A stretch of 9,442 nucleotides of DNA. It comes from Oscillospiraceae bacterium. Lineage in GTDB: Bacteria; Bacillota; Clostridia; Oscillospirales; Oscillospiraceae. Location of the stretch: contig JAFYUG010000126.1 of assembly GCA_017558545.1 (NCBI GenBank), positions 1-9,442 of the forward strand, written 5' to 3'. Both the position numbers and the translations under genes were made by a program. Position 1 is the first letter of the stretch. Each line of letters begins with the position of its first letter. Shown one piece after another: positions 1 through 7,675 of this stretch. The notes under the pieces were generated by a model. It was not told the DNA's origin. It worked only from the letters and a program-made list of their open reading frames with translations, and made no database searches.

Positions 1-936
1 ACCCTTTCTATGCACGATGCAAAGACCACTCCCAACGCTGTTTACATGCAGAGCTGGATCGACAAGATCTACGAAGCTACCAACGGTGCTGTAAAAATCA
101 CCCTTTATGATAGCTCCACCCTGTCCGCTGCTGCTGACATCGGCGTTAACGTAACCGAAGGCGCTGTTGACATCGGCTGGCTCTACACCTCTTACTATGC
201 AGGCCAGTTCCCCCTCTCCGACGTTATCAACCTGCCTTTCCAGGGCTTCGGCGATCCCATTGTTTCCACCAACACTCTTTGGGACCTCTATGGCGAATAT
301 GAAGAGATCCAGAACGAGTGGGCTGGCTACAAGCTCCTCATGCTCTACGGTAACCCCGGCATGATGTTCGCATCCTCCGATGCTCCCATCACCAGCGTTG
401 CTGATCTGGCTGGCCGCTCCATGCGTTGCCCCGCCGGTGCTATCACCGACCTGCTCACCACTTGGGGTGCTTCTCCCATCACCATGGCTCCTCCCGAGAT
501 TTATGAGTCCATCGAAAAGGGCGTTATCTCCGGCTACATCTTCGAGCCCTCCGGAATCACCAACTTCTCCCTCGAAGAAGTTACCAAGTACTACACCGAT
601 CTGCCCATGTATGATGGTCCCTTCGCTCTCATCATGAACCTCGAAGCTTGGAACAGCCTCCCCGCTGAGTACCAGGAAATCATCGATGGTCTCTCCGGCA
701 AGGAAGCTTCCCTCGGCGCAGCTCAGGCTTTCGCTGATGCTGTTAACGTAGCTCGTGAAGACATCGTTGCTGCAGGCGGCGAGTTCGTCACCGTTTCCGA
801 CGAAGCTAAGGCTGAGTTCGCAGTTGAGGCCGACATCTATGCCGGCACTTGGGCTGAGCAGCAGTCTGCCAACGGCTTTGACGCCGCTGCTTTCCTTGCT
901 CGCGCTAAGGAAATCGCTGCTTCTTACGCAGGCTAA
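1..936 (+). CDS. dctP: TRAP transporter solute-binding protein (DctP family), 5'-truncated
   Basis: Extracytoplasmic solute-binding subunit of a TRAP transporter. It captures a solute, usually a carboxylate, and delivers it to the DctQ/DctM membrane proteins. The frame is open from base 1, so the ATG at 10 is internal and the gene is cut by the window edge; 311 residues are visible. DctP proteins are usually about 330-350 residues, so the signal peptide or lipobox and the first strand are missing. Family marks are the early HDAKTTPNA segment, TEGAVDIGWLYTSYY, the AGRSMRCPAG segment with the arginine (codon 424-426) expected to salt-bridge a substrate carboxylate, and EIYESIEKGVISGYIFEP. Codon use is strongly biased (proline nearly all CCC), which suits an abundant protein. 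dctM and dctQ follow. Family assignment is firm; the substrate cannot be read from the sequence. Confidence 0.93.
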   Translation, partial: TLSMHDAKTTPNAVYMQSWIDKIYEATNGAVKITLYDSSTLSAAADIGVNVTEGAVDIGWLYTSYYAGQFPLSDVINLPFQGFGDPIVSTNTLWDLYGEYEEIQNEWAGYKLLMLYGNPGMMFASSDAPITSVADLAGRSMRCPAGAITDLLTTWGASPITMAPPEIYESIEKGVISGYIFEPSGITNFSLEEVTKYYTDLPMYDGPFALIMNLEAWNSLPAEYQEIIDGLSGKEASLGAAQAFADAVNVAREDIVAAGGEFVTVSDEAKAEFAVEADIYAGTWAEQQSANGFDAAAFLARAKEIAASYAG

Positions 937-969
937 TTATTTATTAAAATATTAGCAAAATATTTATAT

Positions 970-1000
970 CCCACCACGCTTTAGGGCGTGGTGGGTTTCT
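970..1000 (+). terminator. Intercistronic hairpin between dctP and dctM
   Basis: A perfect 10-bp GC-rich stem (970-979 pairs with 986-995) with a 6-base loop is followed by TTTCT. It lies 33 bases after the dctP stop and 55 bases before the dctM start, inside what looks like one operon. The T run is short, so I read it as a partial terminator or an mRNA 3'-end stabiliser that leaves more binding-protein message than permease message. This is a common arrangement for transporter binding proteins. The hairpin is seen; its role is inferred. Confidence 0.75.
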
Positions 1001-1054
1001 AAATTTGCCGAATTCTCCTTCTGATGGAGAAAAACGGAAAGGATTTATCTACAT

Positions 1055-2380
1055 ATGACTGCACTTACTATAGGTATTCTTGGAATTATTGTATTCCTCT
1101 TTCTGATATTCATGGGTATGAATATCGGACTTGCACTGCTTATGGTTGGTTTTGTGGGATATGCTGCTATTGTTAACCCCAAGGCTGCCATGGCCCTGCT
1201 TCGCACTGACCCTTCCACTCAAGCAAGCACTTATTCCTTCATGGTTGTTCCTTTGTTCATCCTGATGGGTAACTTTGCTTATCACGCCGGTCTTTCCAGC
1301 GGTCTTTATGACTGCGCCAATAAATGGCTCAACTGGATGCCCGGTTCTCTTGCCTGCGCTACTGTTGCTGCCTGCGCCGGCTTTGGTGCAATTTGCGGCT
1401 CCAATGCTGCAACCTGCGCCACCATGGGTACCATTGCAATTCCCGAGATGCGTAAGTACGGCTATAATGACCGTCTTGCCACCGGCCCTGTTGCTATGGG
1501 CGGTACTCTTGGTATTCTCATTCCTCCCAGCACTCCCATGATTATTTACTGCATTATCGTCGAAGCTTCCATCGGTAAAATGTTCATGGCCGGTATTATT
1601 CCCGGTGTTCTGATGGCCGTTCTCTCTATGGCCACCATTATCTTCATGGTTGCTACCAATAAGTCTCTTGCTCCCAAGGGTGCTAAGTACACTTGGATCG
1701 AGCGCCTTGTTTCCCTCAAGGGTCTTATCGGCGTTGTTATTCTCTTCGGCGCTGTTCTTGGCGGCATGTTCTCCGGATGGTTCTCCGTAAACCAGGCTTC
1801 TGCAATCGGCGCATTCCTCGCCTGCGTCATCATGGGCGTTAACATGGTTATTCGCCATGAGTTCACCTGGAAGGCTTTCTGGCTTAAGTTTAAGGCCGCT
1901 ATGTGGTCTTCTATTCAGACCTTTGCAATGACCTTCCTCATCATCATTGGCGCCAGCGTATTCTGCAAATTCCTCACCATTTCCACTCTTCCCACTGTCC
2001 TTGCCGACTTCATTGGTGGACTTAACGTTTCCAAGTATGTCATAATTCTTCTTATGACCATCGTCTACCTCTTCCTCGGTATGATTATGGACGAGCTGCC
2101 CATGATAATGCTTACCATTCCCATCTTCTGGCCCATCGTAAAGGAACTGGGCTTCGACATGATTTGGTTTGGTATTTACGTTATCATGTCCATGGAACTT
2201 GGTGCAATTTCTCCCCCTGTTGGACTTAACTGCTTTATCATCTCCGGTGTTACAAAGGACATTCCCCTTGGAACTATCTACAAGGGTGCATTGCCTTTTG
2301 TTCTTACGATTTTCGTGGGTATCGCGCTTATAACCGTGTTCCCCGACATCGTAACCTTCCTCCCCAATCTTCTGAAGTGA
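1055..2380 (+). CDS. dctM: TRAP transporter large permease subunit (DctM family)
   Basis: Polytopic inner-membrane subunit that forms the translocation pathway of the TRAP transporter and uses the sodium or proton gradient. It has 441 residues, normal for DctM, and is hydrophobic throughout, with around a dozen membrane segments. Hallmarks are EMRKYGYNDRLATG (from residue 131) followed by the GTLGILIPPS loop (LIPPS at 155-159) and AGIIPG, and near the C terminus ISPPVGLN (385-392), the second of the paired re-entrant loop signatures. The ATG at 1055 is preceded by GGAAAGGA at 1036-1043, an 11-base spacer, slightly long. It follows dctP and overlaps the dctQ ribosome binding site at its stop codon, so M and Q are translationally linked. 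It contains no TTA, CTA or TCA codons, which opens a long antisense frame opposite it. Confidence 0.96.
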   Translation: MTALTIGILGIIVFLFLIFMGMNIGLALLMVGFVGYAAIVNPKAAMALLRTDPSTQASTYSFMVVPLFILMGNFAYHAGLSSGLYDCANKWLNWMPGSLACATVAACAGFGAICGSNAATCATMGTIAIPEMRKYGYNDRLATGPVAMGGTLGILIPPSTPMIIYCIIVEASIGKMFMAGIIPGVLMAVLSMATIIFMVATNKSLAPKGAKYTWIERLVSLKGLIGVVILFGAVLGGMFSGWFSVNQASAIGAFLACVIMGVNMVIRHEFTWKAFWLKFKAAMWSSIQTFAMTFLIIIGASVFCKFLTISTLPTVLADFIGGLNVSKYVIILLMTIVYLFLGMIMDELPMIMLTIPIFWPIVKELGFDMIWFGIYVIMSMELGAISPPVGLNCFIISGVTKDIPLGTIYKGALPFVLTIFVGIALITVFPDIVTFLPNLLK

Positions 2381-2390
2381 GGTGCTGAAT

Positions 2391-2921
2391 ATGGAAAAAG
2401 TTAAAAAGATCAGCGCCGGCATGGAGAAGTTCACCACCGCCGTTGGATATTTCAGTTTCTTCTGCGTTCTCGTTATGATGCTCATGAACGTCGGCGACGT
2501 TGCGCTCAACAAGATCTTCAATAAGAATATTATTGGTGCTTATGAGATCACTCAGCGCCTTCTGATGTGTGCAGTTTTTGCTTCCTTTGCATATGCGCAG
2601 AGCAAAAAGGCTCATATCAACATGACCATTATCATCGAAAAGCTGCCCAGAGCTCCCAGATTCATTATTTTCACTCTGATGAGTCTTCTTTCCATTGCTG
2701 CTGCTGCCGCAATGACATGGGCTGCTTATCTTCAGACTCTTGACTGCATTGCAAGAAACTATGTCACCGAGGTTTTGTATATTCCTCTTTGGCCCTTCTA
2801 TGTTGTCGAGATTATCGCCATGGCAATATTCACTGTAACCATTCTTTATGATACCATCCTTTATGTTATCGCAATTGCACGCGATGATTATGCTGAGATG
2901 ATTCAGAAGGATTGGACCTAA
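2391..2921 (+). CDS. dctQ: TRAP transporter small permease subunit (DctQ family)
   Basis: Small membrane subunit that packs against DctM and helps dock the binding protein. It has 176 residues with four likely membrane helices (about 17-39, 50-70, 90-113 and 129-162). The family signature is GAYEITQRLL (49-58) followed by FAYAQSKKAHINM with a conserved histidine at 75, then EKLP before helix 3. I chose the ATG at 2391 rather than the in-frame GTG at 2382: GAGGTG (2379-2384) gives a Shine-Dalgarno six bases from the ATG, and the GTG is part of that site. The ribosome binding site overlaps the dctM stop, so translation is probably coupled. Placing dctQ last (P-M-Q) is less common than P-Q-M. 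A strong terminator follows. Confidence 0.93.
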   Translation: MEKVKKISAGMEKFTTAVGYFSFFCVLVMMLMNVGDVALNKIFNKNIIGAYEITQRLLMCAVFASFAYAQSKKAHINMTIIIEKLPRAPRFIIFTLMSLLSIAAAAAMTWAAYLQTLDCIARNYVTEVLYIPLWPFYVVEIIAMAIFTVTILYDTILYVIAIARDDYAEMIQKDWT

Positions 2922-2938
2922 GCCATAAACAAAATTTT

Positions 2939-2974
2939 AAGAGGTGATTTCGCTTGGAAATCACCTCTTTTTTT
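2939..2974 (+). terminator. Rho-independent terminator shared by dctQ and convergent galM
   Basis: A perfect 13-bp stem (2939-2951 with 2957-2969) and a 5-base loop are followed by a T run at 2968-2974. It ends the TRAP operon. The T run overlaps two bases of the galM stop codon on the other strand (2973-2975), so the hairpin begins about three bases after galM ends. Read from the minus strand, the tract after the stem is AAAATTTT, a weaker terminator. One structure probably serves both converging transcripts. Confidence 0.9.
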
Positions 2975-3983
2975 ATCTTATTTTGAAGCTATACTCAGTC
3001 CACTCCTTGTATTCTTCTCCAACGCGGATAATAGGAGAGGGGAAGTGGGGATTATTTATGGCATCGGGGAAATGCTGAGTTTCAAGACAAATGCCATGAT
3101 GTTTTCCGTATATTGCGCCATCCTTGCCATTGCGTTTAGTCAAAAATCCTGATGTATAAACCTGCAAACCTTCAAGAGATGTTTTGCAGCTTAACTCTAT
3201 ACCTGTTTCTTCAGAATATAGAGTTGCGGCAGGGGAGGAAGACAATACAAAATTATGATCTATGCCTTCGGTGGAAGTTCCGCTGAGAGATGTTAGCGCA
3301 AAATCCAGGCTATTTTCCTTAGAGAAATCAAGAGGAGTGTTTATTATAGGAGCAAATTCTCCCGTGGGAATATTTCCGTCTCTGCAAGGGGTGTAACTCT
3401 CCGCTCCAAGAGTGAGTAACTGCTTGTTAATTGCACCGGAGCCTTGTCCTGAAAGATTGAAATAAGCATGGTTAGTTAGATTAACTATAGTATCCTTATC
3501 GCAGGATGCACTGTAATCAATGCGAAGAGTGCTGTTAACAAGAGAAAATGTTGCAGCTGCCTTCAAATTGCCGGGATAACCCTCATCTCCATCGGGAGAT
3601 TCAATTGAAAATGTAACGGAATTTTCGGTGCAGCTGAAATTCCAGCATTTATGACTAAAGCCTTCTATACCGCCGTGAAGCTGATTTTCTCCCTCGTTGG
3701 CATTAAGCTTATATTCTTTGCCGTTGATTGAAAATTTGCTGCCGCTGATTCTGTTAGCATTTCTGCCAACGGTAGCACCAATATATCCATCATTAGTCAT
3801 ATATTCTTCTGCGGTATCATATCCAAGGCATACATCTACCATATTGCCGCTTCTGTCAGGCACTCGAAGAGCTCTTATAGTCGCACCTAAGGAGATAAAT
3901 TCAGCTTCTATATGACCGTTATTAAGTTTTATCAAATATACGGGTTTATTATTAACTTCGCCAAACAATTTAATAGATGCCAT
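2973..3983 (-). CDS. galM: Aldose 1-epimerase (galactose mutarotase)
   Basis: Cytoplasmic enzyme that interconverts the alpha and beta anomers of galactose, glucose and related sugars. It has 336 residues, the usual family length. Visible motifs are GATVGRNANRI (69-79), NQLHGG with His103, NLTNHAYFNLSG with the catalytic acid His172, the substrate-binding Asp242 in EGIDHNF, and GICLETQHFPDA with the catalytic base Glu301. The start at 3983 has GGAGG at 3991-3995, seven bases upstream. A longer in-frame reading to 4148 has no such support and would run into tldD. It stands alone, divergent from tldD and convergent with the TRAP genes. Unlike dctM it uses TTA and CTA codons, which suggests lower expression. 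No other sugar gene is nearby, so it is probably housekeeping. Confidence 0.95.
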   Translation of the reverse strand: MASIKLFGEVNNKPVYLIKLNNGHIEAEFISLGATIRALRVPDRSGNMVDVCLGYDTAEEYMTNDGYIGATVGRNANRISGSKFSINGKEYKLNANEGENQLHGGIEGFSHKCWNFSCTENSVTFSIESPDGDEGYPGNLKAAATFSLVNSTLRIDYSASCDKDTIVNLTNHAYFNLSGQGSGAINKQLLTLGAESYTPCRDGNIPTGEFAPIINTPLDFSKENSLDFALTSLSGTSTEGIDHNFVLSSSPAATLYSEETGIELSCKTSLEGLQVYTSGFLTKRNGKDGAIYGKHHGICLETQHFPDAINNPHFPSPIIRVGEEYKEWTEYSFKIR

Positions 3984-4010
3984 TATTAAGCCTCCTTTTT
4001 TAGTTAAGCT

Positions 4011-4038
4011 ATTATACCATGAATATAAAAGAAAACAA
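4011..4038 (-). promoter_or_regulatory. Predicted sigma-A promoter for galM
   Basis: Read on the minus strand, a perfect TATAAT (4016-4011) carries an extended -10 TG one base upstream. A weaker TTGTTT -35 (4038-4033) lies 16 bases before it. Transcription would start a few bases before the galM ribosome binding site. This is a sequence match to the consensus only. Confidence 0.6.
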
Positions 4039-4050
4039 ATACATCTTTGC

Positions 4051-4079
4051 TTGATTAAATAGCTAAATAGGTGTATTAT
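4051..4079 (+). promoter_or_regulatory. Predicted sigma-A promoter for tldD-tldE
   Basis: TTGATT (4051-4056) and TATTAT (4074-4079) are separated by 17 bases, placing the start of transcription near 4086, about 25 bases before the tldD ATG. It is back to back with the galM promoter, with 12 bases between the two -35 boxes. A tandem heptamer TAAATAG (4056-4062 and 4064-4070) fills much of the spacer. Confidence 0.5.
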
Positions 4080-4110
4080 TATGAAGATATAAATACTTCG
4101 GAGGTAAATA

Positions 4111-5496
4111 ATGATTAAAGATATACTTTCCGGATATAAGTCATCCATGCCTGATGGTGTCCATACTGAGCTTAGAGCTCAAATGAACCGAAACAGGGCC
4201 GTTGTGCTTATGTCCGGTAATATAATTAGAAACGAACGCGAGGATATATCCGGCGTTTCCGCAAGAAGCTATAAAAACGGCGTATATGGTTTTGCCTCCA
4301 TGGCTGAAATCAGCGATGATGCCGTTAAAAAGGTTCTCAAGGCTTCTTTGGAAAATGCTGAGTTTCTTGATAAGCATATTTCTAAAAACAGAGAAATTTT
4401 CCCCGCTCTTCCCGACGGAAGATTTATGAGAGATATTTCCATGCCCGACCCCGAGCAGAAGATATATGTTGAAATCCTTCGCATGATGGATGATTACATT
4501 GAAAAGAATTGTCCCGGACTTGTAAGCCGTATGCTTATGGCCACCAGTAACGGAGTTGAAAAGCTTCTCGTTTGCTCCGATGGACATGATATTCACGATG
4601 ATATAACCCGCAGCCACATTAAGTTTAAGCTTACTGCTATGGGCAATAGCGGTAATCCAGTTGATTTGGCCGGATCTTTTGGCGGCTATGGCTCCATGCT
4701 GGAAATAGCCAACAATATGGAAGGCCTATATCGTCAGGTTGATGGCGTATATGAGCGTCTTATGGATAAGCGCAGCGGCATTCATCCCGAAGCCGGTATT
4801 AAAACCGTTGTTATGGGCTCCACCATGGCCGGTATTTTGGCTCACGAAGCAGTTGGCCACACCGTTGAAGCTGATTTGGTTATGGGTGGCAGTGTAGCCA
4901 GACCCATGCTTAATAAGCAGGTGGCTTCTGAGCTTGTCAGCCTCACAGACTTCGCCAACACTGCTTATGGCCAGCAGACTCCTCAGCCCATATATGTTGA
5001 CGATGAGGGCACTCCAGCCAAGGATGCAGAAATTATTAAGAATGGTATCCTTGTTGGCTACATGAATAGCCGCGAAAGCGCACAGAGATTTGGTGTTGAG
5101 CCTTGCGGCAATGCAAGAGCCTGGCTTTTCTCCGATGAGCCTCTCATCAGAATGAGAAATACCCTCATTTTGCCCGGAAAGGATAAGCTGGAAGACATCA
5201 TTTCCTCTGTTGATGACGGATACTATCTTCTTGATTATAATAACGGACAGGCTGACACCACCGGTGAATTTATGTTTGGTATCTGCTCCGGTTACGAGAT
5301 TAAAAACGGTAAGCTTGGCCGTCCTATTCTTGATACCACCATCACCGGTATGGCATTCGATATGCTTAAAACCGTTGATATGGTTTCCGATACCATAAAT
5401 TGGACCAGCAGCGGCACCTGCGGCAAAAAACAACCTATGGCCGTTGGCATGGGTGGTCCCGCCCTCAGATGCAAAGTTATGATTGGAGGACGCTAA
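4111..5496 (+). CDS. tldD: TldD metalloprotease subunit
   Basis: Catalytic subunit of the TldD/TldE zinc protease. In studied bacteria this heterodimer degrades small unfolded peptides and trims leader peptides, as in microcin B17 maturation and CcdA turnover. It has 461 residues, typical length. The zinc site is HEAVGH at 245-250, in the wider LAHEAVGHTVEAD signature, with a likely third ligand Cys437 in SSGTCGK near the C terminus. The N-terminal half (for example DISGVSARSYKNGVYGFAS) is the usual partner-binding region. The ATG at 4111 is preceded by GGAGG at 4099-4103. tldE follows after one base, and its ribosome binding site lies within the end of tldD, indicating translational coupling. 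No peptide precursor gene is visible nearby. Confidence 0.95.
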   Translation: MIKDILSGYKSSMPDGVHTELRAQMNRNRAVVLMSGNIIRNEREDISGVSARSYKNGVYGFASMAEISDDAVKKVLKASLENAEFLDKHISKNREIFPALPDGRFMRDISMPDPEQKIYVEILRMMDDYIEKNCPGLVSRMLMATSNGVEKLLVCSDGHDIHDDITRSHIKFKLTAMGNSGNPVDLAGSFGGYGSMLEIANNMEGLYRQVDGVYERLMDKRSGIHPEAGIKTVVMGSTMAGILAHEAVGHTVEADLVMGGSVARPMLNKQVASELVSLTDFANTAYGQQTPQPIYVDDEGTPAKDAEIIKNGILVGYMNSRESAQRFGVEPCGNARAWLFSDEPLIRMRNTLILPGKDKLEDIISSVDDGYYLLDYNNGQADTTGEFMFGICSGYEIKNGKLGRPILDTTITGMAFDMLKTVDMVSDTINWTSSGTCGKKQPMAVGMGGPALRCKVMIGGR

Positions 5497-5497
5497 A

Positions 5498-6799
5498 ATG
5501 GAAAATCTTAAAAATGTAGCATTCTCCGCTCTTGAAGCGCTTAAAGCACGCGGCGCCCAGCAAGCAGCTGTTTCTGCAAGTTTCTCCGAAACAAAGGAAT
5601 TCAACGTTGATGGCGGCGAATTTTCCCTTTTCCGCACTCTTTTTGATAATTCTCTTTCTCTCACCGCCGTTAAAGATGGCAAAAAGGGAAGTATAGGCGT
5701 AAACCATTTCGATACGGAAACCATAAATTCCGCAGCGGATAATTGCATTGCCTCCGCCGAAGCATCAGAAGCCGATGATAACTGGGAATTTGGCCCCGAT
5801 GCCGGTGAACATAGTTTTGAAGACGGCATCACCGAGCCGGATATGAACCTTTTCTTCCGGCGCTGCCAGGAGCTTGTTGAAACTATTAAGTCCGATTTCC
5901 CCAAGATTATGATTGAGCAGCTCATTGCCTCTCATAACACATTGTCCACGGTCTACATTAATACCAATGGTACTGTATTTGAGAGAAAATCCGGTCTTTA
6001 TAACCTTATGATAATGTTCTCCGGCCATGAAAATGGCAAAGGCTCTTCTTTCTTCGGTACAGGTTTCAGCACATGTGACCTTAGCATGGCATTTATTGAT
6101 CAGGCTTCTCTTAAGAGAGATTTGGCCGATGTTGAAAAACAGATTGATACTGTTCCCGTTTCCGGTAAATTTGAGGGAACTATACTTCTGTCTCCCGGCT
6201 GTCTTGGCAATGTTCTTTACTATGGACTTAGCAATTTCGCAAATGGCAATGCAGTTAATGCAGGCACCAGCCTTTGGAAAGATAAGCTTGGTGAAATGGT
6301 TGCAGATGAGCGCCTGACAATTAGTCTTGCACCTCGCAGCGAAGAAATAGTATGCGGCGATAGATGGACCGGCGACGGTTATCTCTGTGAAGATTTTGAA
6401 CTCATCAAAGAAGGCAAGCTCAATTCCTTCATTATGGATAAATATTTCTCCAACAAAACCGGCTTTGAGCGCTCAGGAAACTACTGCGTTGGTAATATGA
6501 TAGTCCCCGCAGGAACCACCCCTCTCAGCGAGATTATTGCCGGTATTGACAGAGGTCTTATGGTTGGAAGAATTTCCGGCGGCAATCCTTCTTCTTCCGG
6601 CGATTTCTCCATGGTTGCTAAAAATAGCTTCATTATAGAAAACGGAAAAATCGGCGATGCTGTCAGTGAGGTTATGATTAACGGCAATCTTGCTGAGCTC
6701 TTTAAAAATATTCGTGATATTTCCAAGGAAAAAGAGCCCGACGGCAGCTGCAGCCTGCCCTGGATTGCCTTTGATGGTGTCACTATTAGCGGAAAATAA
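5498..6799 (+). CDS. tldE: TldE/PmbA protease subunit
   Basis: Non-catalytic partner of TldD, also called PmbA. It forms the other half of the heterodimer that encloses the peptide-binding tunnel. It has 433 residues and lacks any HExxxH motif, as expected. Recognisable segments are the N-terminal SLSLTAVKDGKKGSIGVN, the central NAGTSLWKDKLGEMVA followed by ERLTISL, the NYCVGNMIVPAGTTP stretch and the C-terminal GDFSMVAKNSFIIENGKI. I chose the ATG at 5498 over an in-frame TTG at 5483 because GGAGGA (5485-5490) lies seven bases before the ATG and would be part of the coding sequence with the TTG. One base separates it from the tldD stop. A hairpin terminator follows directly. Confidence 0.94.
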   Translation: MENLKNVAFSALEALKARGAQQAAVSASFSETKEFNVDGGEFSLFRTLFDNSLSLTAVKDGKKGSIGVNHFDTETINSAADNCIASAEASEADDNWEFGPDAGEHSFEDGITEPDMNLFFRRCQELVETIKSDFPKIMIEQLIASHNTLSTVYINTNGTVFERKSGLYNLMIMFSGHENGKGSSFFGTGFSTCDLSMAFIDQASLKRDLADVEKQIDTVPVSGKFEGTILLSPGCLGNVLYYGLSNFANGNAVNAGTSLWKDKLGEMVADERLTISLAPRSEEIVCGDRWTGDGYLCEDFELIKEGKLNSFIMDKYFSNKTGFERSGNYCVGNMIVPAGTTPLSEIIAGIDRGLMVGRISGGNPSSSGDFSMVAKNSFIIENGKIGDAVSEVMINGNLAELFKNIRDISKEKEPDGSCSLPWIAFDGVTISGK

Positions 6800-6807
6800 A
6801 TTAATTA

Positions 6808-6841
6808 TAAACCGAGCAATTAATTTTGCTCGGTTTATTTT
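6808..6841 (+). terminator. Rho-independent terminator after tldE
   Basis: A perfect 12-bp stem (6808-6819 with 6826-6837) has a 6-base loop, TTAATT, and is followed by TTTT at 6838-6841. It begins nine bases after the tldE stop. It separates the protease pair from the cutC operon, which has its own promoter just downstream. Confidence 0.88.
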
Positions 6842-6860
6842 GTTAATATATAAATATTTA

Positions 6861-6889
6861 TTGATGAAATACTGTTAAAATGCTATTCT
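6861..6889 (+). promoter_or_regulatory. Predicted sigma-A promoter for the cutC-ubiD-lpdD operon
   Basis: TTGATG (6861-6866) lies 17 bases before TATTCT (6884-6889), and the -10 box carries the extended TG one base upstream (TGC then TATTCT). Transcription would begin near 6896, giving a leader of about two dozen bases, too short for a riboswitch. No operator is obvious. Confidence 0.5.
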
Positions 6890-6919
6890 TAAAGTACAAA
6901 TTTTAACGAGGTGATTTAA

Positions 6920-7654
6920 TTGAGCTTCAAATTGGAAATATGCTGCGGAAGCGCCGATGATGTATTTGCAGCCGCCGAAGCGGGTGCTCATAGATGTGAG
7001 CTTAATTCATCTCTATTCCTTGGAGGACTTACGCCAAGCATAGGCCTTGTAAGAGAAGCAAGGAAAGCACTCATACCTATTATGGCTATGATACGTCCTC
7101 GTGATGGCGGTTTTTGCTACACCTCTCATGAGTTTGAGTCTATGATTTTGGATATGGAAGCGTTTATTAGCGAAGGTGTTGAAGGCTTTGTTTTTGGCAT
7201 TCTCAATCCTGACGGAACTGTTGACACAAATAGATGCCGAATCCTTTGCGAGAAGGCAGGGGATAGGGAAAAGGTGTTTCATAGAGCATTTGATGTTGTA
7301 CCCGATTGGCGAAAAGCCATGGATGAACTTATAGAGCTGGGATTTAGCCGCATTCTCACAAGCGGACAAGCTGCTTCTTCCATAGAAGGTGCCGATACAA
7401 TTAAAGAAATGCTTGAATATGCAGCAGGCCGAATTGAGATATTGCCCGGAGGCGGAATAAGACCTCACAACATTAAAACTCTGATTGAAATAACAGGATG
7501 CACACAAGCTCATGCTTCAGCAGGCAGCATTAGAAAGGATACTTCCTGCGCTTTTAATACTGCTGTTCATTTTGGCCCCCTCCCCGATATGCCGGAGGAT
7601 GAGTATAAAGTTACCGATATAGAAAAAGTTAAAGCTTTGCTGAATAATATATAA
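6920..7654 (+). CDS. cutC: CutC family TIM-barrel protein
   Basis: Member of the CutC family, traditionally called copper homeostasis protein. The copper role has been disputed, and the TIM-barrel fold suggests an unidentified enzymatic activity. It has 244 residues. Canonical segments are the N-terminal LEICCGSADD, EAGAHRCELNSSLFLGGLTPS, MAMIRPRDGGFCYT, VFHRAFDVV (His121), RILTSGQ, IEILPGGGIRP (176-182) and QAHASAG. The start is TTG at 6920, chosen because GAGGTGA (6908-6914) sits five bases upstream and because the family N terminus begins right there; no ATG is near. ubiD follows after 21 bases with its own strong ribosome binding site, so the two are probably co-transcribed. No copper ATPase or chaperone gene is visible. 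Confidence 0.92.
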   Translation: MSFKLEICCGSADDVFAAAEAGAHRCELNSSLFLGGLTPSIGLVREARKALIPIMAMIRPRDGGFCYTSHEFESMILDMEAFISEGVEGFVFGILNPDGTVDTNRCRILCEKAGDREKVFHRAFDVVPDWRKAMDELIELGFSRILTSGQAASSIEGADTIKEMLEYAAGRIEILPGGGIRPHNIKTLIEITGCTQAHASAGSIRKDTSCAFNTAVHFGPLPDMPEDEYKVTDIEKVKALLNNI

Positions 7655-7675
7655 ATCACTTTTGGAGGTTTAGAT

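Noticed and set aside
2382..2390. GTG start for dctQ
   Set aside because: The GTG is part of the GAGGTG ribosome binding site for the ATG at 2391.
1049..2521. 490-codon open frame on the minus strand opposite dctM
   Set aside because: It is in exact codon register with dctM and stays open only because dctM lacks TTA, CTA and TCA. The product is a low-complexity, Asn/His/Gly-rich sequence resembling no family, and dctM is unmistakable.
3984..4148. 55-residue N-terminal extension of galM with a hydrophobic stretch that mimics a membrane anchor
   Set aside because: The ATG at 3983 has a near-perfect ribosome binding site and matches the family N terminus. The extension would cross both promoters and run into tldD.
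5483..5497. TTG start for tldE
   Set aside because: It precedes the GGAGGA that serves the ATG at 5498 and has no ribosome binding site of its own.
4726..5925. 399-codon open frame on the minus strand across the tldD/tldE junction
   Set aside because: It spans two well-supported genes on the other strand and resembles no known family.
6890..6919. Metal-responsive riboswitch or copper operator before cutC
   Set aside because: The leader between the predicted transcription start and the TTG is only about two dozen bases, and I see no dyad resembling a copper-repressor site.
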